A stretch of 64,000 nucleotides of DNA from Gemmatimonadota bacterium (GTDB taxonomy: Bacteria; Gemmatimonadota; Gemmatimonadetes; Longimicrobiales; Gaopeijiaceae), in assembly GCA_030428885.1 (NCBI GenBank), contig JAUIEJ010000003.1, forward strand, positions 248,001 through 312,000, written 5' to 3'. Made by a program: the position numbers and the translations under genes. The notes below the pieces were generated by a model. The model was given only the letters and a program-made list of their open reading frames with translations. It did not search any database and was not told the DNA's origin. Below are positions 1 through 8,926 of this stretch, piece after piece. Numbering within the stretch: the first letter of the stretch is position 1; every line of letters begins with the position of its first letter.

Positions 1-1248
1 CGCACCATGCGGCAGCAGATCCTGGACCGGGGCGAGCGGGCCGACGGCCGGGGCCTCGACGACATCCGGGCCATCTCCTGCGAGGTGGGCATCCTGCCCC
101 GCACCCACGGGTCGGCCCTCTTCACCCGGGGTCAGACCCAGGCCCTGGCCGTGACCACCCTGGGCACGTCCCGGGACGAGCAGCGCATCGACTCCATCGA
201 CGTCCGGGAGGAGGTCACGAAGTCGTTCATGCTCCACTACAACTTCCCGCCCTTCTCGGTGGGTGAGGCGAAGCCGTTCCGGAGCACGTCGCGCCGGGAG
301 ATCGGCCACGGCAACCTGGCCGAGCGGGCCCTCCAGCCCCTCCTCCCCGCCTACGACGACTTCCCCTACACGATCCGCATCGTCTCCGACATCCTGGAGT
401 CCAACGGATCGTCGTCCATGGCGTCGGTCTGCGGCGGTTCGCTGAGCCTCATGGACGCGGGCGTGCCCATCAAGGCGGCCTGCGCCGGTGTGGCCATGGG
501 CCTCATCAAGGAAGGCGACAAGGTGGCGGTCCTCACCGACATCCTGGGCCTGGAAGACGCCCTGGGCGACATGGACTTCAAGGTGGCGGGCACCCGGGAA
601 GGCGTGACGTCCATCCAGATGGACATCAAGATCGCCGGCCTCACCACCGAGATCCTCCAGGAGGCGCTGGAGCGGGCTCACAAGGGCCGCATGCACATCC
701 TGGACCTCATGGACCAGGCCCTGGGCGAGGCTCGCCAGGACATCTCGCCGTGGGCGCCCCGGATCACCACGATCCAGATCAACCCCGAGAAGATCGGTGA
801 GATCATCGGGCCGAAGGGCAAGACGATCCGGGCCATCCAGGACGAGTCCGGCGCCACCATCGAGGTGGACGATTCGGGGCTCGTGAAGATCGCCGCGGTG
901 AGCGGCGAGGGTGCCGCCCGCGCCCGGGAGATGATCGAAGCCATCGTGAAGGATCCCGAGGTGGGCCGCATCTACGAGGGCCCGGTGAAGAACACCACCA
1001 CCTTCGGCGCCTTCATCGAGATCCTCCCCGGCGTCGAGGGGCTCTGCCACATCTCCGAGCTCGAAGAGGGCCGGGTCAGCAAGACCGAGGACGTCCTGAA
1101 GAAGGGCGACATCACCCGGGTCAAGCTGCTGTCCATCGACGAGAAGGGGCGCCTGCGTCTCTCCCGTCGGGCCGCCCTGGCCGAGGAGAACGGCGAGGGT
1201 GGAGCCGAGGCCGCGGTCGAGGAGTCCGGTGAGAGCACCGACGCCTGA
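1..1248 (+). CDS. pnp: Polyribonucleotide nucleotidyltransferase (PNPase), C-terminal part; gene starts before the window
   Basis: The frame is open from base 1, so the ATG at 7 is internal. What is present is the second RNase PH domain (begins about residue 8 with DGRGLDDIR and contains [20 protein letters not shown]-type catalytic aspartates as DALGDMDFK), then a KH domain with the GxxG loop IGPKGK, then an S1 domain ([10 protein letters not shown] through [13 protein letters not shown]), and a short acidic tail. About 415 residues of a roughly 700-residue family are visible; the first RNase PH domain is missing. The enzyme degrades RNA 3'-5' by phosphorolysis as a trimer. A strong hairpin lies just downstream, so it probably ends a transcript. 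Product identity is certain. Confidence 0.97.
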   Translation, partial: RTMRQQILDRGERADGRGLDDIRAISCEVGILPRTHGSALFTRGQTQALAVTTLGTSRDEQRIDSIDVREEVTKSFMLHYNFPPFSVGEAKPFRSTSRREIGHGNLAERALQPLLPAYDDFPYTIRIVSDILESNGSSSMASVCGGSLSLMDAGVPIKAACAGVAMGLIKEGDKVAVLTDILGLEDALGDMDFKVAGTREGVTSIQMDIKIAGLTTEILQEALERAHKGRMHILDLMDQALGEARQDISPWAPRITTIQINPEKIGEIIGPKGKTIRAIQDESGATIEVDDSGLVKIAAVSGEGAARAREMIEAIVKDPEVGRIYEGPVKNTTTFGAFIEILPGVEGLCHISELEEGRVSKTEDVLKKGDITRVKLLSIDEKGRLRLSRRAALAEENGEGGAEAAVEESGESTDA

Positions 1249-1270
1249 CGTGATCGAGGCACGGGATCGG

Positions 1271-1300
1271 GGGGGGCGTGGCCGCGAGGCCACGTCCCCC
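1271..1300 (+). terminator. Hairpin terminator after pnp
   Basis: The two arms 1271-1283 and 1288-1300 pair over 13 bp with one G-T wobble and a GCGA tetraloop. The hairpin starts 23 bases after the pnp stop and is followed by a short T run (TTT at 1308-1310). This fits a factor-independent terminator or an RNA 3'-end stabiliser. Confidence 0.6.
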
Positions 1301-1310
1301 TCGGACGTTT

Positions 1311-1331
1311 CGCCCCCCGCGCCGGGGGGCG
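1311..1331 (+). other. Second hairpin just upstream of the M16 start
   Basis: Arms 1311-1318 (CGCCCCCC) and 1324-1331 (GGGGGGCG) pair perfectly over 8 bp with a 5-base loop. The right arm is the G-rich stretch that would be the only candidate ribosome-binding region for the GTG at 1346. The structure could therefore hold it closed; this is inference. Confidence 0.35.
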
Positions 1332-1345
1332 GGGTCACCGGGCCG

Positions 1346-2566
1346 GTGGCTGACACGACGCTGGACAACGGGATTCGGGTCCTCTCCGAACACATTCCCG
1401 GGGTCCGCTCGGTGTCCGTGGGGATCTGGGTGCGCCACGGGTCGGCCCACGAACCCGCCCATCGCATGGGCGAAAGCCACCTCCTGGAACACATGGTATT
1501 CAAGGGCACCGAGGCCCGCTCGGCCCACGACATCGCCCTCTCCCTGGAGTCCCTGGGGGGATCGCTGGACGCCTTCACGTCGCGGGAGCACACGTCGTTC
1601 CAGGCCCGGGTCCTGGACGCCCATCTGGGCGAGGCCCTGGACGTCCTGGGCGACATGGTGCGGAACCCGCGCCTCGAACCGTCGGATCTGGAGCTGGAGC
1701 GGGAGGTGGTGCTGGAGGAGATCGCCCAGGTCGAGGACACCCCCGACGACCTGGTCTTCGAGCTCCACGGCGAACACCTCTGGCAGGGCCATCCCTACGG
1801 CCACGCCATCCTGGGCACCCGGGAGACGGTGGCGGCCCTGAGCGCCGACGATCTGCGCCGCCTCCACGGCTCCCGATACCGGGGCGCCAATCTGGTGGTG
1901 GCCGCGGCGGGCAACGTGGATCACGAGCGCTTCAGGGAGCTGGTGGAGGCCCATCTGGGCGACCTTCCGGCGGGCGTCCCCACGGGGGCCGCTCCCGAAC
2001 CCGGCGCCACGGCCCGGGGCCGGCGCCACGTGGCCCGGGATTCGTCCCAGGCCCATCTCGTGGTGGGGACCGGCTCGGTGCCCCATTCCCACCCCCTCCG
2101 GATCCCGTCGATCCTTGTGTCCCAGGCCTTCGGCGGAGGCATGAGTTCGCGCCTCTTCCAGCGGATTCGGGAAGTCATGGGACTCGCCTACACGGTCTTC
2201 TCGTTTCAGTCGTTTTATGGGCGCTCCGGTCTGGCCGGGGTCTACGTGGGCACCCGCCCCGAGTGGGCCGACAAGGCCGAGGAGGCGCTCCGGCAGGAGT
2301 ACGAGCGGCTGGCCCGGGAGAGCTTGGCCCCGGAGGAGCTGGAGCAGACCCGACGGCAGGTGAAAGGGCAGATCATGCTGTCCCTGGAGTCCACCAGCGC
2401 CCGGCTCTATCGACTCGCGGGATTCGCCCTCCACGGCGAGCCCTGGCTCGACCTGGACGACCTCCTGGCCCGGGTCGACGCCGTGCACCCCGACGCCGTG
2501 GCCGAAGCCGCCGCTCTGGCCTACGATCCCGAGTCCCAATTCACCCTCTGTCTCGGGCCGGGGTGA
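1346..2566 (+). CDS. M16 family zinc peptidase (processing-peptidase type)
   Basis: Cuts peptides or protein extensions with an inverted zinc motif. With GTG at 1346 as start the protein is 406 residues and begins ADTTLDNGIRVLSE, where the family normally begins. The HxxEH motif is HLLEH (in GESHLLEHMVFKGT), and the downstream zinc glutamate falls in the LEEIAQVEDTPDD region. Two M16 half-domains follow, with an N-rich/AAAGNVDH strand between them. An open frame continues upstream to an ATG at 1199 inside pnp, but that stretch is proline/glycine/arginine-rich and crosses the two hairpins, so I reject it. A GTG at 1250 is also possible. No signal peptide is seen, so a cytoplasmic role is likely. 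Bacterial homologues commonly lie next to pnp. Confidence 0.9.
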   Translation: MADTTLDNGIRVLSEHIPGVRSVSVGIWVRHGSAHEPAHRMGESHLLEHMVFKGTEARSAHDIALSLESLGGSLDAFTSREHTSFQARVLDAHLGEALDVLGDMVRNPRLEPSDLELEREVVLEEIAQVEDTPDDLVFELHGEHLWQGHPYGHAILGTRETVAALSADDLRRLHGSRYRGANLVVAAAGNVDHERFRELVEAHLGDLPAGVPTGAAPEPGATARGRRHVARDSSQAHLVVGTGSVPHSHPLRIPSILVSQAFGGGMSSRLFQRIREVMGLAYTVFSFQSFYGRSGLAGVYVGTRPEWADKAEEALRQEYERLARESLAPEELEQTRRQVKGQIMLSLESTSARLYRLAGFALHGEPWLDLDDLLARVDAVHPDAVAEAAALAYDPESQFTLCLGPG

Positions 2567-2650
2567 CGCCGGGCCGTCGAAGCTCTAAACTCCCCGGGAC
2601 CGGGAGTCCCGGAACCCCCGGAAGTCCACCCCAACGAGAGTAGAATCGAG

Positions 2651-3766
2651 ATGCTGATCGGTGTGCCGAAGGAGATCAAGCGCGAGGAGTATCGCGTAGC
2701 CCTCACCCCTGCAGGGGCCGAGGCCCTGACCCACGCCGGCCACGAGGTGATGGTGGAGGCGGGGGCCGGGCTGCACAGCGGGTTCACCGACGATTTCTAC
2801 GAGAATGCCGGGGCGGAGATCGTGGAAACGGCCGACGAGGTGTGGCGTCGGGCCGAGATGATCATGAAGGTGAAGGAGCCCATCGAGCCCGAGTGGCCCC
2901 GCATGCGGGAAGGGCAGCTCCTGTTCACCTACTTCCACTTCGCCGCGTCCGAGCCCCTGACCCGGGCGGTCATGGCGTCGGGGGCCGTGGCCCTGGCCTA
3001 CGAGACGGTGGAGCTGGCCACGGGTGAACTGCCCCTTCTGACGCCCATGTCGGAGGTGGCGGGCCGCATGGCCATTCAGGAGGGGGCCAAGTACCTGGAG
3101 CGGCACTCCGGCGGGGCGGGGGTGCTGCTGGGCGGCGTGCCCGGCGTGCTTCCGGGCAAGGTCCTGATCCTGGGCGGAGGGATCGTGGGCGTGAACGCGG
3201 CCAAGATGGCGGCGGGTCTGGGCGCCCGGGTGTCCATCATGGACATCTCCCTGTCCCGGCTCCGGTACCTCTCCGACGTCATGCCCGCCAACGTCAATCT
3301 GCTCTACAGCACCCGCTACGCCGTGCGGAAGCAGCTCGAGGACTCGGATCTGGTGGTGGGCGCCGTCCTGATCCCGGGCAAGAAGGCGCCGAGCCTCGTG
3401 CGCCGCGAGGATCTGGCCTCCATGCGCCCCGGCTCGGTCATCGTCGACGTGGCGGTGGACCAGGGCGGGTGTGTCGAGACGATCCGCCCCACGACCCACG
3501 ATGACCCGATCTATACCGTCGACGGCGTGATCCACTACGCCGTGGCCAACATGCCGGGGGGCGTGCCCCGGACCTCCACCCTGGCCCTCACCAACGCCAC
3601 GTTGCCCTACGCCCTGACCCTGGCGGCCCACGGCTGGAAGGCGGCGTGCACCGGCGATCCGGCCCTGGCCAAGGGGCTCAACGTGGTGGACGGACAGATC
3701 GTCTACGCGGGGGTGGCCGAGGCCTTCGGTCTGCCCTCGAAAGACGTGGGCACGGTCCTCGCCTGA
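2651..3766 (+). CDS. ald: Alanine dehydrogenase
   Basis: NAD-dependent interconversion of L-alanine and pyruvate plus ammonia. At 371 residues it is the usual family length. The active-site residues fall at the same numbers as in characterised alanine dehydrogenases: Arg15 (EEYRVALTP), Lys75 (MKVKEP), His96 (TYFHFAA) and Asp270 (VAVDQGG). The nucleotide-binding loop is [11 protein letters not shown] at about 175-185. The ATG at 2651 is preceded by a purine-rich GAGAG at 2636-2640. The dut gene starts one base after the stop, so the two are probably cotranscribed. It could serve alanine catabolism or supply alanine for the cell wall. Confidence 0.96.
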   Translation: MLIGVPKEIKREEYRVALTPAGAEALTHAGHEVMVEAGAGLHSGFTDDFYENAGAEIVETADEVWRRAEMIMKVKEPIEPEWPRMREGQLLFTYFHFAASEPLTRAVMASGAVALAYETVELATGELPLLTPMSEVAGRMAIQEGAKYLERHSGGAGVLLGGVPGVLPGKVLILGGGIVGVNAAKMAAGLGARVSIMDISLSRLRYLSDVMPANVNLLYSTRYAVRKQLEDSDLVVGAVLIPGKKAPSLVRREDLASMRPGSVIVDVAVDQGGCVETIRPTTHDDPIYTVDGVIHYAVANMPGGVPRTSTLALTNATLPYALTLAAHGWKAACTGDPALAKGLNVVDGQIVYAGVAEAFGLPSKDVGTVLA

Positions 3767-3767
3767 C

Positions 3768-4220
3768 GTGGCCGACCTCGACGCGATCCGCTTCAAGCGC
3801 CTGGAGTCCAACCCCGATCTCCCGCTGCCGGCCCGAGCCACGCCCCACGCGGCCGGGTACGACGTGCGGTCGGCGGATCCGGACTTCGTGTTGCAGCCCG
3901 GGGAGATCCGGCTGGTGTGCACGGGTCTGGTGCTCGAGATGCCGCCCCATCTCGAGTGCCAGGTCCGGCCCCGGAGCGGGTTGGCGGTGCGCCACGGCGT
4001 GACCCTGCCCAACACCCCCGGCACCATCGATCCCGACTACCGGGGCGAGGTGAAGGTGCCTCTCATCAACCTGGGCGCCGCGCCGGTGGCCATCGCCCGC
4101 GGCGAGCGGGTGGCCCAGATGGTGTTCGCCCGCTTCGCCACCCCCCGGGTCGACGAGGTGGCCGAGGTCGCCGCTACCGACCGGGGCGAGGGGGGCTTCG
4201 GCTCCACCGGGCGGCGCTGA
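3768..4220 (+). CDS. dut: Deoxyuridine 5'-triphosphate nucleotidohydrolase (dUTPase)
   Basis: Hydrolyses dUTP to dUMP and pyrophosphate, keeping uracil out of DNA and supplying dUMP. The 150-residue trimeric-type enzyme has all five family motifs in order: [27 protein letters not shown] with the catalytic Asp, RVAQMVF, and the C-terminal GEGGFGSTG. Start is GTG at 3768, one base after the ald stop. The length is normal and nothing is missing. Confidence 0.96.
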   Translation: MADLDAIRFKRLESNPDLPLPARATPHAAGYDVRSADPDFVLQPGEIRLVCTGLVLEMPPHLECQVRPRSGLAVRHGVTLPNTPGTIDPDYRGEVKVPLINLGAAPVAIARGERVAQMVFARFATPRVDEVAEVAATDRGEGGFGSTGRR

Positions 4221-4223
4221 GGC

Positions 4224-4274
4224 CCGGGCGACGACGGGGCCGCCCGGCGGCTGCGGGAGAGCCCCGACCGGGGC
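4224..4274 (+). terminator. Two weak hairpins after dut
   Basis: Arms 4224-4230 and 4241-4247 (CCGGGCG/CGCCCGG) pair perfectly around a 10-base loop. A second small hairpin GCCCC-GACC-GGGGC follows at 4261-4274. Neither has a T tract. They may mark the end of the ald-dut transcript, but this is weak. Confidence 0.25.
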
Positions 4275-4295
4275 GGAAAAACCGGGGCATCATCC

Positions 4296-4324
4296 TTGCT
4301 CCGACCGTGCGCGGCGGCTAGTTT
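4296..4324 (+). promoter_or_regulatory. Possible promoter of the mreB operon
   Basis: TTGCTC (4296-4301) and TAGTTT (4319-4324) are separated by 17 bases, in the 180-base gap before mreB. This is an acceptable housekeeping-type pair in an otherwise very GC-rich stretch. The predicted leader to the TTG start at 4401 is about 70 bases. Confidence 0.35.
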
Positions 4325-4400
4325 CCGCCATTCCGCCGGCGGCCCGTTCCGACCCCGGTGGCCCCCTCCTGAAATCCCGTTCTTCCAGAGAGTTCCGCCT

Positions 4401-5435
4401 TTGGCCCGCTGGTTCAATTCGGGGCGCCTCGTCCCCGTGAACGACATCGCCGTGGACCTGGGCACCGCCAACACCCTGGTGTACGTGAAGGGCGAGGGTG
4501 TCGTCCTCAACGAGCCGTCGGTGGTGGCGGTGGAGAAGTCGGGACGCCGCATCACGGGCATCGGCCTGGAAGCCAAGCGCATGCTGGGGCGCACCCCCGA
4601 GGGCATCGAGGCGGTTCGCCCCCTGAAGGACGGCGTCATCGCCGACGTCGACGTCACCGAGATGATGCTCCGGCACTTCCTCAAGCAGGTGACGGCGAAG
4701 CGCATCTTCCGCATCAAGCCCCGGGTTGTGGTGGGGGTGCCGTCGGGCATCACCGAACTGGAGCGGCGGGCCGTGCGCTCCAGCGCCATGGCGGCGGGAG
4801 CCAAAGCCGTCTACATGGTCGACGAACCCATGGCCGCGGCGGTGGGTGTGGGCCTCCCGGTGGAAACGCCCACCGGCAACATGGTCATCGACATCGGCGG
4901 CGGGACCACCGAGATCGCCGTCATCGCCCTGTCGGGCATCATCTCCAACACCTCGATCCGGGTGGGAGGCGACGAGCTCGACGCGGCCATCGTGACGTTC
5001 CTGCGCAAGAACTACAACCTGCTCATCGGCGAGCCCACGGCCGAGGCCATCAAGATCCAGATCGGGTCGGCCTTCGACCAGGGCGACGAGCGGGAGATGG
5101 AGGTGAAGGGTCGGGACCTGGTGAGCGGGATCCCCAAGACCGTCACGGTGCATTCCCACGAGATCCGGGAGTGCGTGCAGGAACCCATTCAGGCCATCGT
5201 GGAAGCGGTGCGGCGGGCCCTGGAGATCACGCCTCCCGAGCTGGCGTCCGACATCGTGGATCGGGGCATCGTCATGACCGGGGGCGGGGCCCTCATCCGG
5301 GGACTGGACCAGCTCCTCTCCCAGGAGACGAATCTCCCCATCCACGTCGACGAGGAGCCCCTCACCTGCGTGGTCCGGGGGGCGGGGCGGATCCTGGACG
5401 ACCTGAACAAGTACCGGGCCGTCCTCACCACCTGA
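4401..5435 (+). CDS. mreB: Rod-shape-determining protein MreB
   Basis: Bacterial actin that polymerises under the inner membrane and directs lateral wall synthesis. The core begins NDIAVDLGTANTLVYVKG, with the phosphate-1 motif DLGTANT. A second phosphate loop is IDIGGGTTEIAV and the adenosine motif is MTGGGALIRGL. I choose the TTG at 4401: it gives 344 residues, the family length, leaves a short amphipathic N-terminus (ARWFNSGRLVP), and has AGAG(AG) at 4388-4393 in front. The ATG at 4296 would add 35 proline/arginine-rich residues not typical of the family. A GTG at 4437 is the other option. First gene of mreBCD-mrdA-rodA. Confidence 0.96.
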   Translation: MARWFNSGRLVPVNDIAVDLGTANTLVYVKGEGVVLNEPSVVAVEKSGRRITGIGLEAKRMLGRTPEGIEAVRPLKDGVIADVDVTEMMLRHFLKQVTAKRIFRIKPRVVVGVPSGITELERRAVRSSAMAAGAKAVYMVDEPMAAAVGVGLPVETPTGNMVIDIGGGTTEIAVIALSGIISNTSIRVGGDELDAAIVTFLRKNYNLLIGEPTAEAIKIQIGSAFDQGDEREMEVKGRDLVSGIPKTVTVHSHEIRECVQEPIQAIVEAVRRALEITPPELASDIVDRGIVMTGGGALIRGLDQLLSQETNLPIHVDEEPLTCVVRGAGRILDDLNKYRAVLTT

Positions 5436-5442
5436 AGGGGCC

Positions 5443-6501
5443 GTGCCCCCGTACGTCCCCCCCGATCCGGTCGAAGCCGACGCCCGTCGGCAGCGGGTCA
5501 TCACCCTGGCCTTCGCCCTGGCCGCCCTCGTGCTGTCCTACCTCCCGTCGGGAGGGAAGGAGGCCATGGCCACGGCCCTCCAGGCGTCGGTGCTCCGGCC
5601 CTTCATCGCCATGCACGAGCTGGTCCTGGCCGCCCGGCAGCGCACCCTGGACGTCCAGGTGCTCCAGGCCCGCCTGGACTCGGCCACGGCGAGGTTGGCG
5701 GCCCGCACGTCGCTGGAAGACGAGAACCGGCGCCTCCGGGCCCTCCTCCAACTGGCCGCTCGGGCCGAGATGCCCTTCCGTTCGGCCCAGGTGCTCCGTC
5801 CCGGCACCCAGGGCTCGGAGAGCCTTTTCCTCCTGAACGTGGGGGCCGACGACGGCATCCCGCCCCGGGCGCCGGTGTTGACCCGGGAGGGCCTGGCGGG
5901 GGTGGTGCGGGAGGTCCAGCGGGGCAGTTCGGTGGGCATGGACTGGACCCACCCCGACTTCCGGGCCAGCGCCATGAGTCGTGACGGCCTGGTCTACGGA
6001 TTCGCCGAGGTCCGGCGGGGCCTCTTCCGGGAGGAGGACCGGCTCCTCCTCTCGGGCACGCCCTACCACACCCGCCTCGAGGCCGGCGCCGAGATCGTCA
6101 CCTCGGGCATCGGCGGGGTGTTCCCCCGGGGCATCCCCATCGGTCGGGTGGTGGAGGTGGCCGAGGAGGAAGGGGGCTGGATCACCTCGTACTGGATCGA
6201 GCCCTACGTCCACCCCGGTGACGTGGTGCAGGTGGTGATCCTGCTCCCCTCCGACACGTTCCCGGCGACGGCTCCCCCGGTTCCGGTGGACTCCCTGGGG
6301 CGGATCGACGCGCCGGCGGCCGACACGGCCGGGTATCGGGGGCCCGACGTCTCGGCCCTCTGGCCCGAGGGCGAGACCGGGACGCGGGCCGACGCCCTGG
6401 CCCGGGAGCGGGCCCGCGCCGACTCCCTGGCCCTGCTTCGCCGGGAGATCCAGGAACTGCGCGACACCCTGGATCGGCTCCGGGCCGGAGGGGGCGCATG
6501 A
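5443..6501 (+). CDS. mreC: Rod-shape-determining protein MreC
   Basis: Periplasmic scaffold of the elongasome that links MreB/MreD to PBP2. A GTG start gives 352 residues: a short cytoplasmic N-terminus, one membrane segment at about 20-36 (ITLAFALAALVLSYLP), a coiled coil at about 65-105 (VLQARLDSATARL to ENRRLRALLQL), then the MreC beta domain with GADDGIPPRAPV, REGLAGVV and GVFPRGIPIGRV. Residues about 275-352 form an extra proline-rich tail ending in a second short coiled coil (REIQELRDTLDRLR), beyond the usual end of the family. It overlaps mreD by ATGA. Confidence 0.93.
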   Translation: MPPYVPPDPVEADARRQRVITLAFALAALVLSYLPSGGKEAMATALQASVLRPFIAMHELVLAARQRTLDVQVLQARLDSATARLAARTSLEDENRRLRALLQLAARAEMPFRSAQVLRPGTQGSESLFLLNVGADDGIPPRAPVLTREGLAGVVREVQRGSSVGMDWTHPDFRASAMSRDGLVYGFAEVRRGLFREEDRLLLSGTPYHTRLEAGAEIVTSGIGGVFPRGIPIGRVVEVAEEEGGWITSYWIEPYVHPGDVVQVVILLPSDTFPATAPPVPVDSLGRIDAPAADTAGYRGPDVSALWPEGETGTRADALARERARADSLALLRREIQELRDTLDRLRAGGGA

Positions 6502-6980
6502 GGGTCCTGGTGGTCGTGGTGGGGGCGGTCCTGGTGGGGCTGCATTTCGTGCTCCACGTGGGGTTGGGCTTCGAGGCCGGCGCCCCCGATCTGGCGACCC
6601 TGGGGGTCCTGGTCCTGGCGCGGGAACTCCGCATGGGCACCGCCGCCGGCATCGGGTTCGCGGTGGGCCTCCTGGAAGACGCCACCAACCCCCTGGGGTT
6701 CGGGTCGGCCACCATGGCCTTCACCCTGGTGGGCGCCGCCGGGGCCCGGTCCCGGGACCTCTTCGTGGGCGATTCCGTAACCTTCGTGGTGACCTACCTC
6801 TTCGCCGGGAAGTTCGTCCGGGACGGGATCCAGTGGTTCATGGCGTCGTCCGAACTCCGGGAGCCCTTCCAGCGGGCCATGCTGGTGGACTCGCTGATGG
6901 CGTCCCTCTATCTGGCGGTGGTGGGCGTGGTCCTGGTGCGTGTGTTCGGCAACTGGCTCGAGACGGGAGGGGCATCGTGA
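6498..6980 (+). CDS. mreD: Rod-shape-determining protein MreD
   Basis: Small integral membrane protein of the elongasome. It has 160 residues and about five hydrophobic segments, starting with LVVVVGAVLVGLHFVLHV. The fold-typical central pattern GFAVGLLEDATNPLGFGS matches the conserved GL-x-D-x(n)-P-G/LG motif of MreD. Identification rests on this motif, the length, and its position between mreC and mrdA. The start overlaps the mreC stop (ATGA) and its own stop overlaps the next start (GTGA), so translation is probably coupled. Confidence 0.9.
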   Translation: MRVLVVVVGAVLVGLHFVLHVGLGFEAGAPDLATLGVLVLARELRMGTAAGIGFAVGLLEDATNPLGFGSATMAFTLVGAAGARSRDLFVGDSVTFVVTYLFAGKFVRDGIQWFMASSELREPFQRAMLVDSLMASLYLAVVGVVLVRVFGNWLETGGAS

Positions 6981-8923
6981 ACGTGAACCATCCCCTGGTG
7001 CGGCAGCGGAGGGCCCAGGTCGTGTACGGCGTCCTCCTGGCCCTCATCGGGGTGCTGGGCCTGGGCTTCTTCCGGATCCAGGTGCTCCGGTCCAACACCT
7101 ACCGCCTCACGGCCGAATCCAATCGCCTCCGGCCCCTGGATCTCCCGGCGCCCCGGGGCACGGTCTTCGACCGCAACGGTCGGGTCATCGCCGACAACGT
7201 GCCCGGCTACGCCGTGACGCTCCTTCCGGCGCCGGGGGACTCCATGGTGGCCACCCTGCGGCGCCTGGAGGAGGTGCTCCCTGGGCTGGCCGCTCGGCAC
7301 GATCAACTGGAGGCCCAGGCCCGGGCCTCGTACGGCCAGGCCCTGGTGGTGGATGGCGACGCCTCCTACGAGGAGGTGGCGGCGCTGGAGGAACGCAGGG
7401 CCGAATTCCCCGGCGTCTACATCGAGACCCGCCCCGTGCGACGCTACGCCGGAGGGGCCGCCGTGGGACACCTCATGGGCTACATCGGCGAGATCGACGG
7501 CGAGGAGCTCGCCTCGGACTTCTACGACCGGGAGCCCTACGAGCAGGGGCTGGTGGTGGGGAAGGGGGTGGGCATCGAGCGCCAGTACGAACACCTGCTC
7601 CAGGGCCGGAAGGGGGTGCGCTACGTGGAGGTCGACGCCCGGCGCCGCATCGTCGGCGACTTCTCGGGCATCGAGACCCGCCTCGCGGTGCCCGGCCAGG
7701 ACATCCACCTCTCCATCGACCTGGAGCTCCAGGAGTGGATCCACCACATCTTTCCCGACTCCATGATGGGGGCGGTGGTGGCCCTCGATCCCACCGACGG
7801 CAACGTCCTGGCCCTCTACTCGGCGCCGTCGTTCGACCCCAATCTTTTCGTGGGGGGGATCGACACCGAGACCTGGCGGGCCCTCAACACCGATCCTCGC
7901 CGGCCCATGTACAACAAGGCGATTCTGGGGCGCTTCGCCCCGGCCTCGCCCTTCAAGCTGGCCACGGCGGCCATCGGCCTCGACCTGGGGGTGGTGCGCC
8001 CCGACGAACACATGCCCCAGCCCTGTACCGGCGGCTTCCAATACGGCCGCTACTGGCGGTGCTGGAAGGTCGGAGGACACGGCGACATCGATCTCCTGGA
8101 GGCGGTCCAGCACTCCTGCGACGTCTACTTCTACCAACTGGGACTCCGCATCGGGCTCCAGCGCCTTCTGAGTGAGGCGACGGAGCTGGGCTTCTCCACC
8201 ACCTGCGGCATCGATCTTCCCGCCGAGAGCCCGGGCATCTTTCCCCGGGGGCCCGAGTACTGGGAGCAGGTGTTCGGCTACGCGCCCAACGAATCGGAGG
8301 TGTTGAGCCTCTCCATCGGCCAGGGGCCCAATTCCCAGACGCCCCTGAAGATGGCCCAGTTCTACACGGCCCTGGCCCGGGACGGCTCGGCGCCAGCCCC
8401 CCGGATCTACCCCGACGGCCCCGCCCCCGAGGGCGACCCCTGGCGGTTGGATCTCTCCGACGAGGCCCTGGCGACCCTGCGGGAGGGGCTGCGTCGGGTG
8501 ACGGCCCCCGGGGGCACGGCCCACATGGCGTCCCTCGAACTCTGGGACCTCTACGGAAAGACGGGCACGGGGGAGAGCAACCTCACCCAGTCGGGCCTCG
8601 CCGACACCGATGCCTGGTTCGTCGGAATGGCCGGTCCCCGGGGCGGCGACCCCGAGGTGGTCGTCGTGGTGTTGGTCCAGTCCGGCGGCGGCGGGTCGGC
8701 CACGGCGGCGCCCATCGTGGCCAAGGCTGCCGACTTCTACCTCCGGCGCAAACACGGCATTCCCGTGGACACCATCCAGACCCTGGGGGAACACGTCCGC
8801 ACCCGGGGGTGGCCGTCGTGGTACCGCACGATCCTGGACGACGCCGAGCGTCCCACCGACCCGGGGTCCGCCGGGGCCGACCCCGTTCCGGCCCCCACGC
8901 CCGCCCCCGGCGCGGGGGGATAG
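6977..8923 (+). CDS. mrdA: Penicillin-binding protein 2 (elongation-specific transpeptidase)
   Basis: Class B transpeptidase that cross-links peptidoglycan with the RodA glycosyltransferase. GTG at 6977 overlaps the mreD stop and gives 648 residues; the longer frame from 6833 is only mreD read out of frame. It has an N-terminal membrane anchor at about 16-34, a pedestal/dimerisation domain with PRGTVFDRNGRVIA, and a transpeptidase domain. The catalytic SxxK is Ser324-Pro-Phe-Lys327, SxD is Ser380-Cys-Asp382 and KTG is Lys528-Thr-Gly-Thr. The second residue of SxxK is Pro rather than the common Thr. The tail after about residue 600 is proline/alanine-rich. rodA starts three bases later. Confidence 0.95.
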   Translation: MNVNHPLVRQRRAQVVYGVLLALIGVLGLGFFRIQVLRSNTYRLTAESNRLRPLDLPAPRGTVFDRNGRVIADNVPGYAVTLLPAPGDSMVATLRRLEEVLPGLAARHDQLEAQARASYGQALVVDGDASYEEVAALEERRAEFPGVYIETRPVRRYAGGAAVGHLMGYIGEIDGEELASDFYDREPYEQGLVVGKGVGIERQYEHLLQGRKGVRYVEVDARRRIVGDFSGIETRLAVPGQDIHLSIDLELQEWIHHIFPDSMMGAVVALDPTDGNVLALYSAPSFDPNLFVGGIDTETWRALNTDPRRPMYNKAILGRFAPASPFKLATAAIGLDLGVVRPDEHMPQPCTGGFQYGRYWRCWKVGGHGDIDLLEAVQHSCDVYFYQLGLRIGLQRLLSEATELGFSTTCGIDLPAESPGIFPRGPEYWEQVFGYAPNESEVLSLSIGQGPNSQTPLKMAQFYTALARDGSAPAPRIYPDGPAPEGDPWRLDLSDEALATLREGLRRVTAPGGTAHMASLELWDLYGKTGTGESNLTQSGLADTDAWFVGMAGPRGGDPEVVVVVLVQSGGGGSATAAPIVAKAADFYLRRKHGIPVDTIQTLGEHVRTRGWPSWYRTILDDAERPTDPGSAGADPVPAPTPAPGAGG

Positions 8924-8926
8924 TCC

